Counted from the stretch's first letter, positions 1 to 6,466 are shown. The stretch: 6,526 bases of DNA from Bacteroidales bacterium (GCA_016926235.1 JAFGOZ010000014.1:1-6526); one strand, 5' to 3'. Made by a program: numbers and translations. Notes: a model not told the origin generated them from the letters alone.

Positions 1-45
1 TATATTTATTATGTTGATATTTAATTATATAATTATTTAATTATT

Positions 46-543
46 TCACAAGTTACTCACATCCCCAAGATCCAATTCTTCAGGGATATCTGGGTACTGA
101 TTTTGTTGATCCAATTCTTTCATTCTTTCATTAAAGAACTCTATGAAATTCATACCTTTATTGTCTTCAGTTTTTTCATATTCATCAAAGACCGTAATCT
201 CTGTAGAAATACTTTTTAATAGGTTGGACAAGGTTTCTATCTTAGTTTCATCGGGTATCAATTCTGAAATCCGATCCAGTGATTTGTTTCTTAAATCAAA
301 GTATTTTTTGATGATTTTAACATCGTTCCGCTTCATTTCGGTGTCCACTTCTTCCAGTGCTTGTTCCGCTGGCGATCTTCCTGAAAAGACTTCAGCACCA
401 TACTTCTGTTCCCACTTTTTGATCGTTGACCTGGAGATCCCGGTCATCTTTTGAGTTCGGAGGTAGTTGAAATTATTTTTCTCAAGGATTCTCAATGCGC
501 TGATTCTTTCCTTTGTTGTATGTCGTTCTTGTTTTGATCTCAT
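46..543 (-). CDS. Helix-turn-helix protein, terminase small subunit-like
   Basis: A 165-residue protein of two parts. Residues 13-48 form a helix-turn-helix with the pattern 'TGISRSTIKKWEQKYG' (34-49), as in small terminase subunits and transposase-type DNA-binding domains. Residues 55-125 are charged and predicted helical, and the tail (145-165) is acidic. A DNA-binding N-terminus followed by a helical oligomerisation region is the usual plan of phage small terminase subunits, which recognise packaging sites on phage DNA. That role is inferred from architecture and recalled resemblance. The start is ATG at 543 with an A-rich leader and no Shine-Dalgarno. An 80-bp gap separates it from the primase-like gene upstream, with no clear promoter or terminator. 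Downstream only 45 bp of AT-rich sequence remain, without a terminator, so the operon probably continues left, where a large terminase subunit would be the telling neighbour. It could instead be a transcriptional regulator or an orphan transposase-type helix-turn-helix protein. Confidence 0.6.
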   Translation of the reverse strand: MRSKQERHTTKERISALRILEKNNFNYLRTQKMTGISRSTIKKWEQKYGAEVFSGRSPAEQALEEVDTEMKRNDVKIIKKYFDLRNKSLDRISELIPDETKIETLSNLLKSISTEITVFDEYEKTEDNKGMNFIEFFNERMKELDQQNQYPDIPEELDLGDVSNL

Positions 544-623
544 TTATTCTGATTTTAAGTGTTGTGTTTCTGTACGGTATTGTTATTTAATTTTGTCTTG
601 TGTTCTTGTTTTTTCTTTACAAT

Positions 624-1496
624 TCAATTATTTATTAAGGATATGCCAAATTGCTTAGCGTAATAAAAGAGTGTGGCGATTGTATATCCCTGATGATTTT
701 TGAGACAATTATTATACTGCTTATCACAATCTGTTTGGTTGTATCCAGGGTAGATCATCGAAATCTGATGAAATAAAGTCCTTCCTTCCTCACCATATTC
801 TGCCGCTATGGAGGCCCCAATCTGGTACCAGTTTCTATAATCTGAAGTAATATCTATTCCAGATGAAATGATCTTTTTTATTAATTTGATGCAATCTTCG
901 TAGGATATATAATTTGTATTTCTCCTTTGAGGTTTCTTGTAAATTCGCCTGTATGGTTCAGCATCAGGATTATAGTGAGCTCTAGGGTCGGAAGTAATAC
1001 CACGTAAACGAGAAACATCACTACAGGAAGAGTCAATGTTCAGTCCAAAGGATTTGAAATCTGACTTCAGAGCATTAAACTGATCCAAATGCTGAGAGGG
1101 GAACGCTAAAGGTATTACAGCAAATATACCATTACCAGAAACACTTTTAGCCGCAAAGGCGACATTTACAATCAAACGCAAGTCTAAAATTACTTTGTAC
1201 CAATTATCCACTGAGGGATTGTCCTTCAAATCAAAGTCCAAGCATATCAATCCAGAGTGTGACAGGATGTTAGCACTGGATCTTTCCTTGAATGTTCCTG
1301 AAATGGTAACTGCAGGCAACTTTGCTTTAAGTTTATCACGAATGGATTTATTTTTCTCTTGCCTAATCAAATTAACCTCTGATTGGTACTCACCCTCAAT
1401 AATCACTTTGCTAAAATCCTCGAACCTTATGGATCGAATGGGAACCAGATCAAAATAACTTTTAAAAAGGGATATATTCGAATCTTTGATATTCAT
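624..1496 (-). CDS. BT4734/VirE_N-type primase-like protein with PriCT-2 domain
   Basis: A 290-residue protein probably acting in element replication. Residues about 15-185 match the BT4734-like (VirE N-terminal) domain, which is related to archaeo-eukaryotic primases. It has an acidic DFD motif (Asp87, Asp89) after a hydrophobic strand, a small-residue SVSGNG turn (118-123), and Asp155 followed by SRLRG and SDP (162-171), then a 'YNPDAEPY' stretch (175-182). Residues about 198-285 match the PriCT-2 primase C-terminal helical domain, with Trp223, 'LFHQIS' and a closing 'TIATLFYYA' helix. Longer family members fuse this front half to a helicase. Here it stands alone and the ATPase is the separate gene just upstream, which suggests a split primase-helicase pair. 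The start is ATG at 1496. The 114-bp leader between the two genes holds a large palindrome and repeat cluster. Family assignment is from motifs; primer synthesis is inferred. Confidence 0.85.
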   Translation of the reverse strand: MNIKDSNISLFKSYFDLVPIRSIRFEDFSKVIIEGEYQSEVNLIRQEKNKSIRDKLKAKLPAVTISGTFKERSSANILSHSGLICLDFDLKDNPSVDNWYKVILDLRLIVNVAFAAKSVSGNGIFAVIPLAFPSQHLDQFNALKSDFKSFGLNIDSSCSDVSRLRGITSDPRAHYNPDAEPYRRIYKKPQRRNTNYISYEDCIKLIKKIISSGIDITSDYRNWYQIGASIAAEYGEEGRTLFHQISMIYPGYNQTDCDKQYNNCLKNHQGYTIATLFYYAKQFGISLINN

Positions 1497-1512
1497 ACCA
1501 GTTTAAGTGCTT

Positions 1513-1589
1513 TAACGTAGTTTACTTTTGTTTTTAAAGTACGTTACTACGTTAAGCCCTATATATAGGGCTTAACGTAACGTAGTAAC
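1513..1589. repeat. 32-bp perfect palindrome within a heptamer repeat cluster; candidate origin or operator
   Basis: Positions 1548-1579 form a perfect 32-bp palindrome centred between 1563 and 1564 on a TATATATA core flanked by GCCC/GGGC. The heptamer TAACGTA occurs five times nearby: direct at 1513-1519, 1573-1579 and 1578-1584, inverted at 1540-1546 and 1548-1554. A 12-bp inverted pair (GTTACTACGTTA at 1543-1554, its complement at 1578-1589) gives an alternative pairing that bulges 5 nt. The cluster fills most of the only gap between the ATPase and primase-like genes. Repeated sites around an AT-rich core beside replication genes fit an iteron-type origin. An operator or leader hairpin controlling the primase gene is equally possible. 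No T-run follows on the minus strand, which argues against a terminator. The repeats are directly visible; the function is inferred. Confidence 0.85.
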
Positions 1590-1610
1590 AGAATTGACAA
1601 TTGAGTAATA

Positions 1611-2678
1611 TTAGAAAATAGCCTTTCCATAACTATAAAGTCTCTTTAAATTAGTCTTTTTAACCAAACCTTCATTAACATAATAAGTCAAATAATCTTT
1701 GGCCCGGCTGTCACCGAAGTTTAATCCTGAGTTTGCTGCAGCAAGCTTAATGTTTCTCCAGAGGTCGTCATAACGTCTTTCCCGATTCTCTCTAAATACA
1801 GTGGTCAGTATTTGGTTATGTATTTCTATGGGAATAAGATTTGGTTGGGTTTTTTGCTTACCAAAATCTTTGCTAGGGATATCACAAATTTCAGGCAGTG
1901 TGTCAGAATTTATCTTAAAACTGAAAGGACTAAATTCTCTATCTCTTGTATATTCAACCTCTACATTGCTAATTGAAGGATCATTAGTCTTTTCAACAGA
2001 CAAAACAGTTTCAGCTTTATTTGTTAATTCCGAACCAAGGTGACCTCTGGCATTACCATCAGCTTTGTTCATGTGTAGCAGGCAAATGACGTGAAGATAA
2101 TTTTCCACAGTCCATTTCATTAATCTTGTTGCAGTGGCTGTTGCCTGCTCTGGAGAGTTTATATCAGTTACAAGATCCCTTATTCCATCAATTATCACAA
2201 GGCTTGCTGGAATTTTTGATATAATATGATCAATGAATTGTATCCTTTCTTCAGTTGTAAGAGTTCGCAACTGATATACATATAAGTTTTCAGGATTGGG
2301 TTTTCTAACAAGTGAACATACACTCTTAACCTTTGCAGTTAAATGGTATGGGCTTTGTTCTGTATCAAACCATAGTACATTAGGGAAGGCATTGATTCCC
2401 TTTTTAATTTTCTCATTCACGTATCCCAGGTATGAAGCTATTAACAGAACTGATAAAAATGTCTTTTTGCTTTTAGCCTTTCCGATTATAAGGCTGAAGT
2501 TTCCTAAAGTAAAACTCGGAATAGACTGACCTGAATCATCAATTATACTTAAAACTACAGGTGGTTCTTTAAAGTCATCGAGAGGATTTATTCTTAACCA
2601 TTTCTCTGCAGTTGCTGGATCAAAGATTGTTTTTATATTAGGATCAGATATTATTGTATTAAGGTCTTGCATAGTCAT
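1611..2678 (-). CDS. RepA/RecA-like AAA ATPase (putative replicative helicase)
   Basis: A P-loop ATPase of the RepA-like helicase/AAA_25 type, probably the motor partner of the primase-like protein. Numbered from an upstream TTG at 2696 (361 residues), the Walker A loop is GKAKSKKT (72-79), with Lys at 77 where the canonical GxxxxGK[ST] has Gly. Other motifs are WFDTEQS (109-115), Walker B ending in Asp170 (SLVIID), a sensor strand VICLLHMNK (203-211) and RGHLGSELTNKAETVLSVEK (217-236). Residues about 290-361 look like a winged-helix DNA-binding tail. The reported start is ATG at 2678 (355 residues). The TTG at 2696 and ATG at 2672 are alternatives, all inside the 3' end of the upstream gene, which implies translational coupling. 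The product is short for a full hexameric helicase and close in size to plasmid RepA-type ATPases. A DNA-repair or regulatory ATPase cannot be excluded. Confidence 0.8.
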   Translation of the reverse strand: MTMQDLNTIISDPNIKTIFDPATAEKWLRINPLDDFKEPPVVLSIIDDSGQSIPSFTLGNFSLIIGKAKSKKTFLSVLLIASYLGYVNEKIKKGINAFPNVLWFDTEQSPYHLTAKVKSVCSLVRKPNPENLYVYQLRTLTTEERIQFIDHIISKIPASLVIIDGIRDLVTDINSPEQATATATRLMKWTVENYLHVICLLHMNKADGNARGHLGSELTNKAETVLSVEKTNDPSISNVEVEYTRDREFSPFSFKINSDTLPEICDIPSKDFGKQKTQPNLIPIEIHNQILTTVFRENRERRYDDLWRNIKLAAANSGLNFGDSRAKDYLTYYVNEGLVKKTNLKRLYSYGKAIF

Positions 2679-3114
2679 ATCCAAATAGTTTGTCAAACGA
2701 TTCCTTGAAGTCCAAAAAGCCAGAAGCCATGCGATAACATCCTCCAGTCCTTATATCATCAGACTCAACATTTCTTACTGCTTTGAATTGACTCTCCTTG
2801 CCAATTCTGAATTCGACATGCAGTAACAATCTATTGTAAACAATCATGATGTTAGTTAGTCCCTTTCTGAATGTACCCGGGATAAATCTTACAGATCTAC
2901 GATTATATGTACCCTGTTTAATGATTCTTGATGAAGAGCCTCTACCAAAAACCGTATAATGTATTATGGATTGCTTTGGGCTGTTTACTCTATCATCACA
3001 CAACGCCCTTGGAACAGGATGAAAGCGTGGAGGATGTTTTAGCAAAGTTAATTCATACATCATCTGTTGAATCTCTTCAGGTGTTTCTTTCTTTTTATAA
3101 TTCGCTTTCCTCAT
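2659..3114 (-). CDS. VRR-NUC-like protein with apparently degenerate nuclease site
   Basis: A 151-residue protein. Residues about 65-145 follow the strand-helix pattern of small VRR-NUC (PD-(D/E)XK fold) proteins common in Bacteroidota elements: a KG..-hydrophobic strand (84-92), 'HVEFRIGKESQ' (99-109), a helix, then 'GGCYRMASGFLDFKESFDKL' (124-143). By recalled family pattern the metal ligands should be Asp in the KGxxD strand, then E-x-K, then a Gln in the following helix. Here these align with Asn88, Glu101-Phe-Arg103 and Val113, so three of four positions are changed while the fold pattern is kept. Residues 1-60 are basic and of unknown role. The start is ATG at 3114, 13 bp after the upstream stop, and the 3' end overlaps the ATPase start by about 20 bp. 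Family and residue alignment come from memory, so loss of catalysis is an inference. A DNA-binding or accessory replication role is possible. Confidence 0.6.
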   Translation of the reverse strand: MRKANYKKKETPEEIQQMMYELTLLKHPPRFHPVPRALCDDRVNSPKQSIIHYTVFGRGSSSRIIKQGTYNRRSVRFIPGTFRKGLTNIMIVYNRLLLHVEFRIGKESQFKAVRNVESDDIRTGGCYRMASGFLDFKESFDKLFGYDYARP

Positions 3115-3127
3115 TTCTTATGCATTA

Positions 3128-3553
3128 TCAATTCTCTTCTCTCATTGCATCAAGAGCAAGACCCTGCAACCTCCCTTTTTCAGATATTCTGTAAGCAGGA
3201 CATTCCTCGTACCCCAGTATACTTAATGGGGTATAGTTTTTAACTGATCCTTTTTCAAGAAAACCCTTACGAAACATATCCTCGCATATCAATACAAAAG
3301 AGAGTAAAAGACATCTCTCAAATTCATCCTCATCGGAATTAATTTGTATTCCGTTTTTTGCAACATACTCTCTCAATAGAAATGAAAGTACCAGATTCGG
3401 ATTCTCTGGATGTGGATGCTGAGAGATAAATGCATGGCTTATATCCGCCAATTCGTCCAAAAGACTATTCGATAGGTTTTGTGGTAGAAGTGCATCTACT
3501 CCTTTTTGATCAGCTATCTGTTTCAAGGTCAATAATAGTGTTGCTTGCATCAT
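3128..3553 (-). CDS. Hypothetical protein, possible C-terminal winged helix
   Basis: A 141-residue protein that I do not recognise. It is acidic and mostly helical, with no signal peptide, and its hydrophobic stretches (5-10, 55-60, 81-90) look like buried helices rather than membrane segments. Residues about 88-135, with 'EDMFRKGFLEKG', a proline-containing stretch and 'AYRISEKGRLQGL', have the helix-hairpin-helix rhythm of a winged-helix DNA-binding domain, but this is only a pattern impression. The start is a double ATG (3553 and 3550). The 139-bp leader (3554-3692) has no Shine-Dalgarno or convincing promoter box. The gene ends 13 bp before the VRR-NUC-like gene and so probably forms a tight unit with it and the ATPase. 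Its place between the excisionase-like and replication genes suggests a regulatory or replication accessory role, which is inferred from position alone. Confidence 0.7.
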   Translation of the reverse strand: MMQATLLLTLKQIADQKGVDALLPQNLSNSLLDELADISHAFISQHPHPENPNLVLSFLLREYVAKNGIQINSDEDEFERCLLLSFVLICEDMFRKGFLEKGSVKNYTPLSILGYEECPAYRISEKGRLQGLALDAMREEN

Positions 3554-3692
3554 TAGTAGTGTTAGTTATACATTTATTTGATCATATATATCATTATCAT
3601 TTTGAATTTTAATGATTTCGCTATTTCAATTTCACACATGATAAATCAGCTATAATTTTCGAATTTGTACTATTTTCCATTCAACCATAGTT

Positions 3693-3989
3693 CTATTTAT
3701 TAATCTTGCGGTTTTTTTCAATGTCTTCAAGAACTTCAGAAGCAACAAACATTATCTTCCGTCCGAACTGTTTATAACGCAGTACGCCGGAGTTTTTTAA
3801 TTTTTGTGCCGAAGTATTGGAACAACCAAGAAACGTAGCAAGTTCCGCGATCGAGTGTAAATACCTCTCCCCCCCTGGTTCAGATTTTGGTGTCTGATTT
3901 TGGGAAGAAAAATATTTTGAAAGACATTTATTGATTATGGCTTCAAGCTGTTCGGGTGTTGTAAGAATTAAATTCATTTCGTGAATCAT
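3693..3989 (-). CDS. Excisionase-like helix-turn-helix protein (DUF3853-like)
   Basis: A 98-residue DNA-binding protein. Residues 44-90 form a MerR/excisionase-type helix-turn-helix with a wing: 'HSIAELATFLGCSNTSAQKL' (45-64) is the helix-turn-helix, and 'RYKQFGRKIMF' (71-81) is the beta-hairpin, with the Gly-Arg turn typical of DUF3853 and related excisionases. Residues 1-30 are a separate helix, with a polar linker (31-43) between. Such proteins bend DNA at element ends to direct the integrase toward excision, or act as regulators. The integrase two genes upstream supports that role. The start is ATG at 3989, with a second ATG at 3977; neither has a Shine-Dalgarno. The coding strand has a run of seven G at 3869-3875 in the linker, where slippage would remove the DNA-binding domain. 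Family placement is from motif resemblance; the excision role is inferred. Confidence 0.75.
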   Translation of the reverse strand: MIHEMNLILTTPEQLEAIINKCLSKYFSSQNQTPKSEPGGERYLHSIAELATFLGCSNTSAQKLKNSGVLRYKQFGRKIMFVASEVLEDIEKNRKINK

Positions 3990-4060
3990 AAAATCATCAC
4001 GAAAATAAAATTAAATTTTTATTTAATAATGTATATTGTATTGTAATTCAGTAGTTTAAT

Positions 4061-4081
4061 GTTATATATAACAAAATACTA
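4061..4081 (-). promoter_or_regulatory. AT palindrome beside a weak -7-like box
   Basis: The 95-bp gap before the excisionase-like gene holds a 12-bp perfect palindrome, GTTATATATAAC (4061-4072). It directly abuts GTATTTTG on the minus strand (4072-4079), a near match to the Bacteroidota -7 box TAnnTTTG. A promoter here would give a leader of about 75 nt for the gene starting at 3989, with the palindrome near the transcription start as a possible operator. The region is very AT-rich, so chance palindromes are likely. Confidence 0.2.
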
Positions 4082-4084
4082 CAT

Positions 4085-4921
4085 TTAACACTTTTTTGGT
4101 TTTATAATGTTCAAAATATAATCTATACGTTCTTCAATAGCTTGCTTTTTTGACTTTTCAAGATTACTTTTTCCTGGATCTCGGGAAAAGATGCTATTGT
4201 AAGTACCGATATCACTGTCAAAATAGTCTTTAAGAGAATCATAAAATTTCTTCCATCCTCCTTTTGAAAGTGACAATATCCCCTTTTCTTTTAATACTTC
4301 TATCATCAGCCTAATGCTCTTTCCTTTCTCGCCAATAAATCCTTTCTTTAACTGCTCAGCTAATTTTTCTCTCTCATTATACAAAAGGTAGGCTGAGAAT
4401 GGCTTTTTTTCAAATTGAGTATTAGTATTTTTTTTATCACTGATGGTATTAATTAATGTATCCATTCTTTGTTTCGTCTTTTCTATTTCAATCTCGATCC
4501 ATTTAATACATTCAGCTGATAATTTACGATCATAGCATTCCTGCAGCCTTTCATTTAAATAGTAATTATAATTCACATAGTCAGATTTCTCCTGTAAATT
4601 CGATCCTTTTATAATTATTTGGAGCTTGAGGTCATCCTCATAGGTATAACAAAATTGTTTCCCAAATTCAGGTGCAAACATAATTAAAGTCAGGTACCAG
4701 GAATATACTTTTTCCCCAAGAAGTTCCTTCTCATAAATAGTTAAGTTGTTCCAATAGGGGAATTTATAAACTGCCTCATATGTCCTTAAATTCTGAAAGA
4801 AGGTTTCAATCTCCAGATTAGGTTTTGTTTTTCCAACAATTTTTTGAAGCACTATTTTTTCTTCCTCTGTTATACTTTTTCTTAATGAGTTGAATCCTGC
4901 TATTAAATCTTCTTTGGCCAT
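4085..4921 (-). CDS. Hypothetical protein of the integration module
   Basis: A 278-residue soluble protein that I do not recognise. It is lysine- and glutamate-rich and mostly helical, with no signal peptide or membrane segment. Residues about 40-135 form an aromatic-rich helical region (many Tyr, Trp and Phe). Residues 139-165 look like a coiled-coil helix. Residues 198-273, including 'GKSIRLMIEVLKEKGIL' and 'WKKFYDSLKDYF', form a compact helical domain recalling the C-terminal part of regulators found in Bacteroidota mobile elements, for instance the general layout of RteC. The similarity is too weak to name a family. The start is ATG at 4921, 54 bp after the integrase stop, with no promoter or terminator seen between, so co-transcription with the integrase is likely. 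Its place between integrase and excisionase-like genes suggests control of integration or excision, from context only. Confidence 0.75.
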   Translation of the reverse strand: MAKEDLIAGFNSLRKSITEEEKIVLQKIVGKTKPNLEIETFFQNLRTYEAVYKFPYWNNLTIYEKELLGEKVYSWYLTLIMFAPEFGKQFCYTYEDDLKLQIIIKGSNLQEKSDYVNYNYYLNERLQECYDRKLSAECIKWIEIEIEKTKQRMDTLINTISDKKNTNTQFEKKPFSAYLLYNEREKLAEQLKKGFIGEKGKSIRLMIEVLKEKGILSLSKGGWKKFYDSLKDYFDSDIGTYNSIFSRDPGKSNLEKSKKQAIEERIDYILNIIKPKKC

Positions 4922-4975
4922 AAACGAGCATTATTTCAAGGTTTAATTATCTACGATACTAATGATCCTTTTAAA

Positions 4976-6259
4976 TTATTTTTCATTGAACTTTTCCATC
5001 TCACGCCGTTTTTGAGGTGCAATTATCTTATAATAGTTTTCCATCACCTTATGATCTTTATGACCTGTCCATGACATTATCACCTCTGCCGGGATATTAA
5101 AAAACAAGGCATTACTAACAAATGTTTTTCTTCCGGTGTGGGTCGATAATAGCTGCCATTTCTTAAAAGTTTCTTGTATTCTCTCACTACCTTTATAATA
5201 AACAACTGTTTCCGGATCATTAATCTCAGCAAATTTCCCAAGTTCTTTTAAATACTCATTAAATTTCTGGTTGCTTATAACTGGTAGAGCCTTATCATTT
5301 GGCAGAGGAAAGTCTTTGTATTTTTCCAGAATTCCTCTGGAATATGTGTTTAAATCTATCTGCAGCGAGTCTTCCGTTTTTATCGTGGTTATTTCAATAT
5401 AATCGTCTTTAATATCGCTCTTTTTAAGATTGTAGACATCAGAATAGCGAAGACCAGTAAAGCAGGTAAAGCAGAAAACATCTCTAACCTGTTCAAGGTA
5501 CCTTTTCGGAATTGGCAACTGATATAATTTCATTAATTCATCCCATCGAAGAAAAATAATCTTCTGGGTCCGGGTAGTTCCTTTAAGGCTTAGCTTAAAA
5601 TCTTTGTATGTCAAATTTTCATTATATCCTTTCCTAGTTGCCCAGTTCATGAACCATTTAAAGAGTTTAAAATTCTTTGATATGGTTGTGTTCCTGTGTT
5701 TCAGTTCTTTCATCTGATAATTTAAGTAGGCATGCAGGAAATTTTCATCCATACTGTCAAAGTCAAACCTGTAGTGTCTATCGTGAAAGTCTTTAAGCTG
5801 ATCGTATATGGTATTAAACTTTGTTATGGTGCCCTTACTCCAGGTACTGATCTGAGATTCAATCTCAATGAATTTTTTGAAGACTTTGAAAATTGAAAGT
5901 TGGTTTTTGTCCTCTTCTCCAAGTCTATCTCTTAATTCATCCCGGATAAATTGAACCGACGGATTCTTCTTGTTTGCCTTCTGCTGAAAATATATTTCGG
6001 TTACAGTCTTTTCAATATCTGTAAGGTGAAAATTGATATCCGTAGCGCTTTCTCCTTTCTTATTGAAATTGTTTCGTCTTACTCTTTGGGTTTCATAGTT
6101 CCACTGATCAAGATTGATTCTATATCCGGTATAATATTGAAGCCTTTTGCCATCAAAACTGAAAAACAGGAATATTGGAACGTTTTCAGTTATTAGTTTG
6201 CCGGATTCTTTATCAAGTCGTTTTTCAGGATAAAATTTTACACTACATTTGGTTTTCAT
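4976..6259 (-). CDS. Tyrosine recombinase / integrase
   Basis: A 427-residue site-specific recombinase that would insert and excise the element at its attachment sites. Residues 1-95 are the arm-type DNA-binding domain ('FYPEKRLDKESGK', 'YYTGYRINLDQWN'), about 120-210 the SAM-like core-binding domain, and about 235-425 the catalytic domain. The catalytic set is complete: Arg271 (TGLRYSD), Lys294 (TTIKTED), His374 and Arg377 (STHTGRK), His400 (TGHKDHK) and the nucleophile Tyr409 (first Tyr of ENYYKI). Length and layout match Bacteroides-type integrases of conjugative elements and prophages. I chose ATG at 6259. An upstream in-frame TTG at 6298 would add 13 residues, but it lies within the -7 promoter box. 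The gene sits beside the tRNA-like attachment site and reads into the element, first in the minus-strand gene series. Family is certain; element class is not. Confidence 0.95.
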   Translation of the reverse strand: MKTKCSVKFYPEKRLDKESGKLITENVPIFLFFSFDGKRLQYYTGYRINLDQWNYETQRVRRNNFNKKGESATDINFHLTDIEKTVTEIYFQQKANKKNPSVQFIRDELRDRLGEEDKNQLSIFKVFKKFIEIESQISTWSKGTITKFNTIYDQLKDFHDRHYRFDFDSMDENFLHAYLNYQMKELKHRNTTISKNFKLFKWFMNWATRKGYNENLTYKDFKLSLKGTTRTQKIIFLRWDELMKLYQLPIPKRYLEQVRDVFCFTCFTGLRYSDVYNLKKSDIKDDYIEITTIKTEDSLQIDLNTYSRGILEKYKDFPLPNDKALPVISNQKFNEYLKELGKFAEINDPETVVYYKGSERIQETFKKWQLLSTHTGRKTFVSNALFFNIPAEVIMSWTGHKDHKVMENYYKIIAPQKRREMEKFNEK

Positions 6260-6295
6260 ATGGGAATACGTATGAGGAACATAGTTATGATCATA

Positions 6296-6303
6296 CAAAT
6301 ATA
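6296..6303 (-). promoter_or_regulatory. Integrase promoter -7 box (Bacteroidota type)
   Basis: The minus strand reads TATATTTG, an exact match to the Bacteroidota -7 consensus TAnnTTTG. Transcription would start near 6289, leaving about 30 nt before the ATG at 6259. No clear TTG-type -33 element is seen at the expected spacing, so the promoter may be weak or depend on an activator. It also shows that the TTG at 6298 is unlikely to be a start codon. Confidence 0.5.
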
Positions 6304-6321
6304 CATACGTTATTTACTTTA

Positions 6322-6363
6322 ATCTGTTAAAATCAGATAAAATCCAATAATATTTATTAACAG
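6322..6363. repeat. Overlapping inverted repeats, candidate recombinase/excisionase sites
   Basis: Two inverted pairs share sequence here: ATCTG (6322-6326) with CAGAT (6334-6338), and CTGTTAA (6324-6330) with TTAACAG (6357-6363). They lie between the integrase promoter and the tRNA-like attachment site, where arm-type binding sites of tyrosine recombinases or excisionase sites are expected. Arms are short and the sequence AT-rich, so chance is possible. Confidence 0.35.
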
Positions 6364-6433
6364 TTAAGTGTCGATAATTCAATATAAATAGTTGCTGAAG
6401 TGTAATGAAATAAAACCGGATAATGTATAGGTG

Positions 6434-6453
6434 TTAGAACCCCTCTCTCCGCA
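6434..6453 (+). other. Attachment site: 3' end of a tRNA gene (att junction)
   Basis: The 20 nt read as a tRNA 3' end in register: T-loop TTAGAAC, T-stem CCCTC, acceptor TCTCCGC and discriminator A, with no encoded CCA. T54, T55, A58 and C61 are kept, and only position 56 is not the usual C. The upstream bases do not complete a T-stem, and no other tRNA parts lie to the left, so this is a fragment and not a whole gene. A shifted reading gives acceptor TCTCTCC with discriminator G, as in tRNA-Ser, so the isotype is uncertain. A tRNA 3' fragment beside an integrase gene is the usual mark of element insertion; the intact tRNA would lie at the other end, outside this window. Confidence 0.6.
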
Positions 6454-6466
6454 ACGAAAAATCATT

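Noticed and set aside
11..45. AT-only palindromes at the left edge
   Set aside because: Sequence that is nearly all A and T yields such palindromes by chance, and no GC stem or T-run supports a terminator.
143..454. Plus-strand open frame of 103 codons
   Set aside because: It lies wholly inside the helix-turn-helix gene on the other strand, with no recognisable domain. Other plus-strand frames (467-658, 1195-1458, 1801-2043, 2296-2529, 2928-3194, 3430-3612, 5951-6196) were dropped as shadows of minus-strand genes for similar reasons.
1548..1579. Palindrome as a transcription terminator of the ATPase gene
   Set aside because: The minus strand after the stem has no T-run, the core is AT, and the surrounding repeated heptamers point to protein binding instead.
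6296..6298. TTG at 6298 as the integrase start
   Set aside because: It is part of the TATATTTG -7 box, and the ATG at 6259 fits the usual integrase N-terminus.
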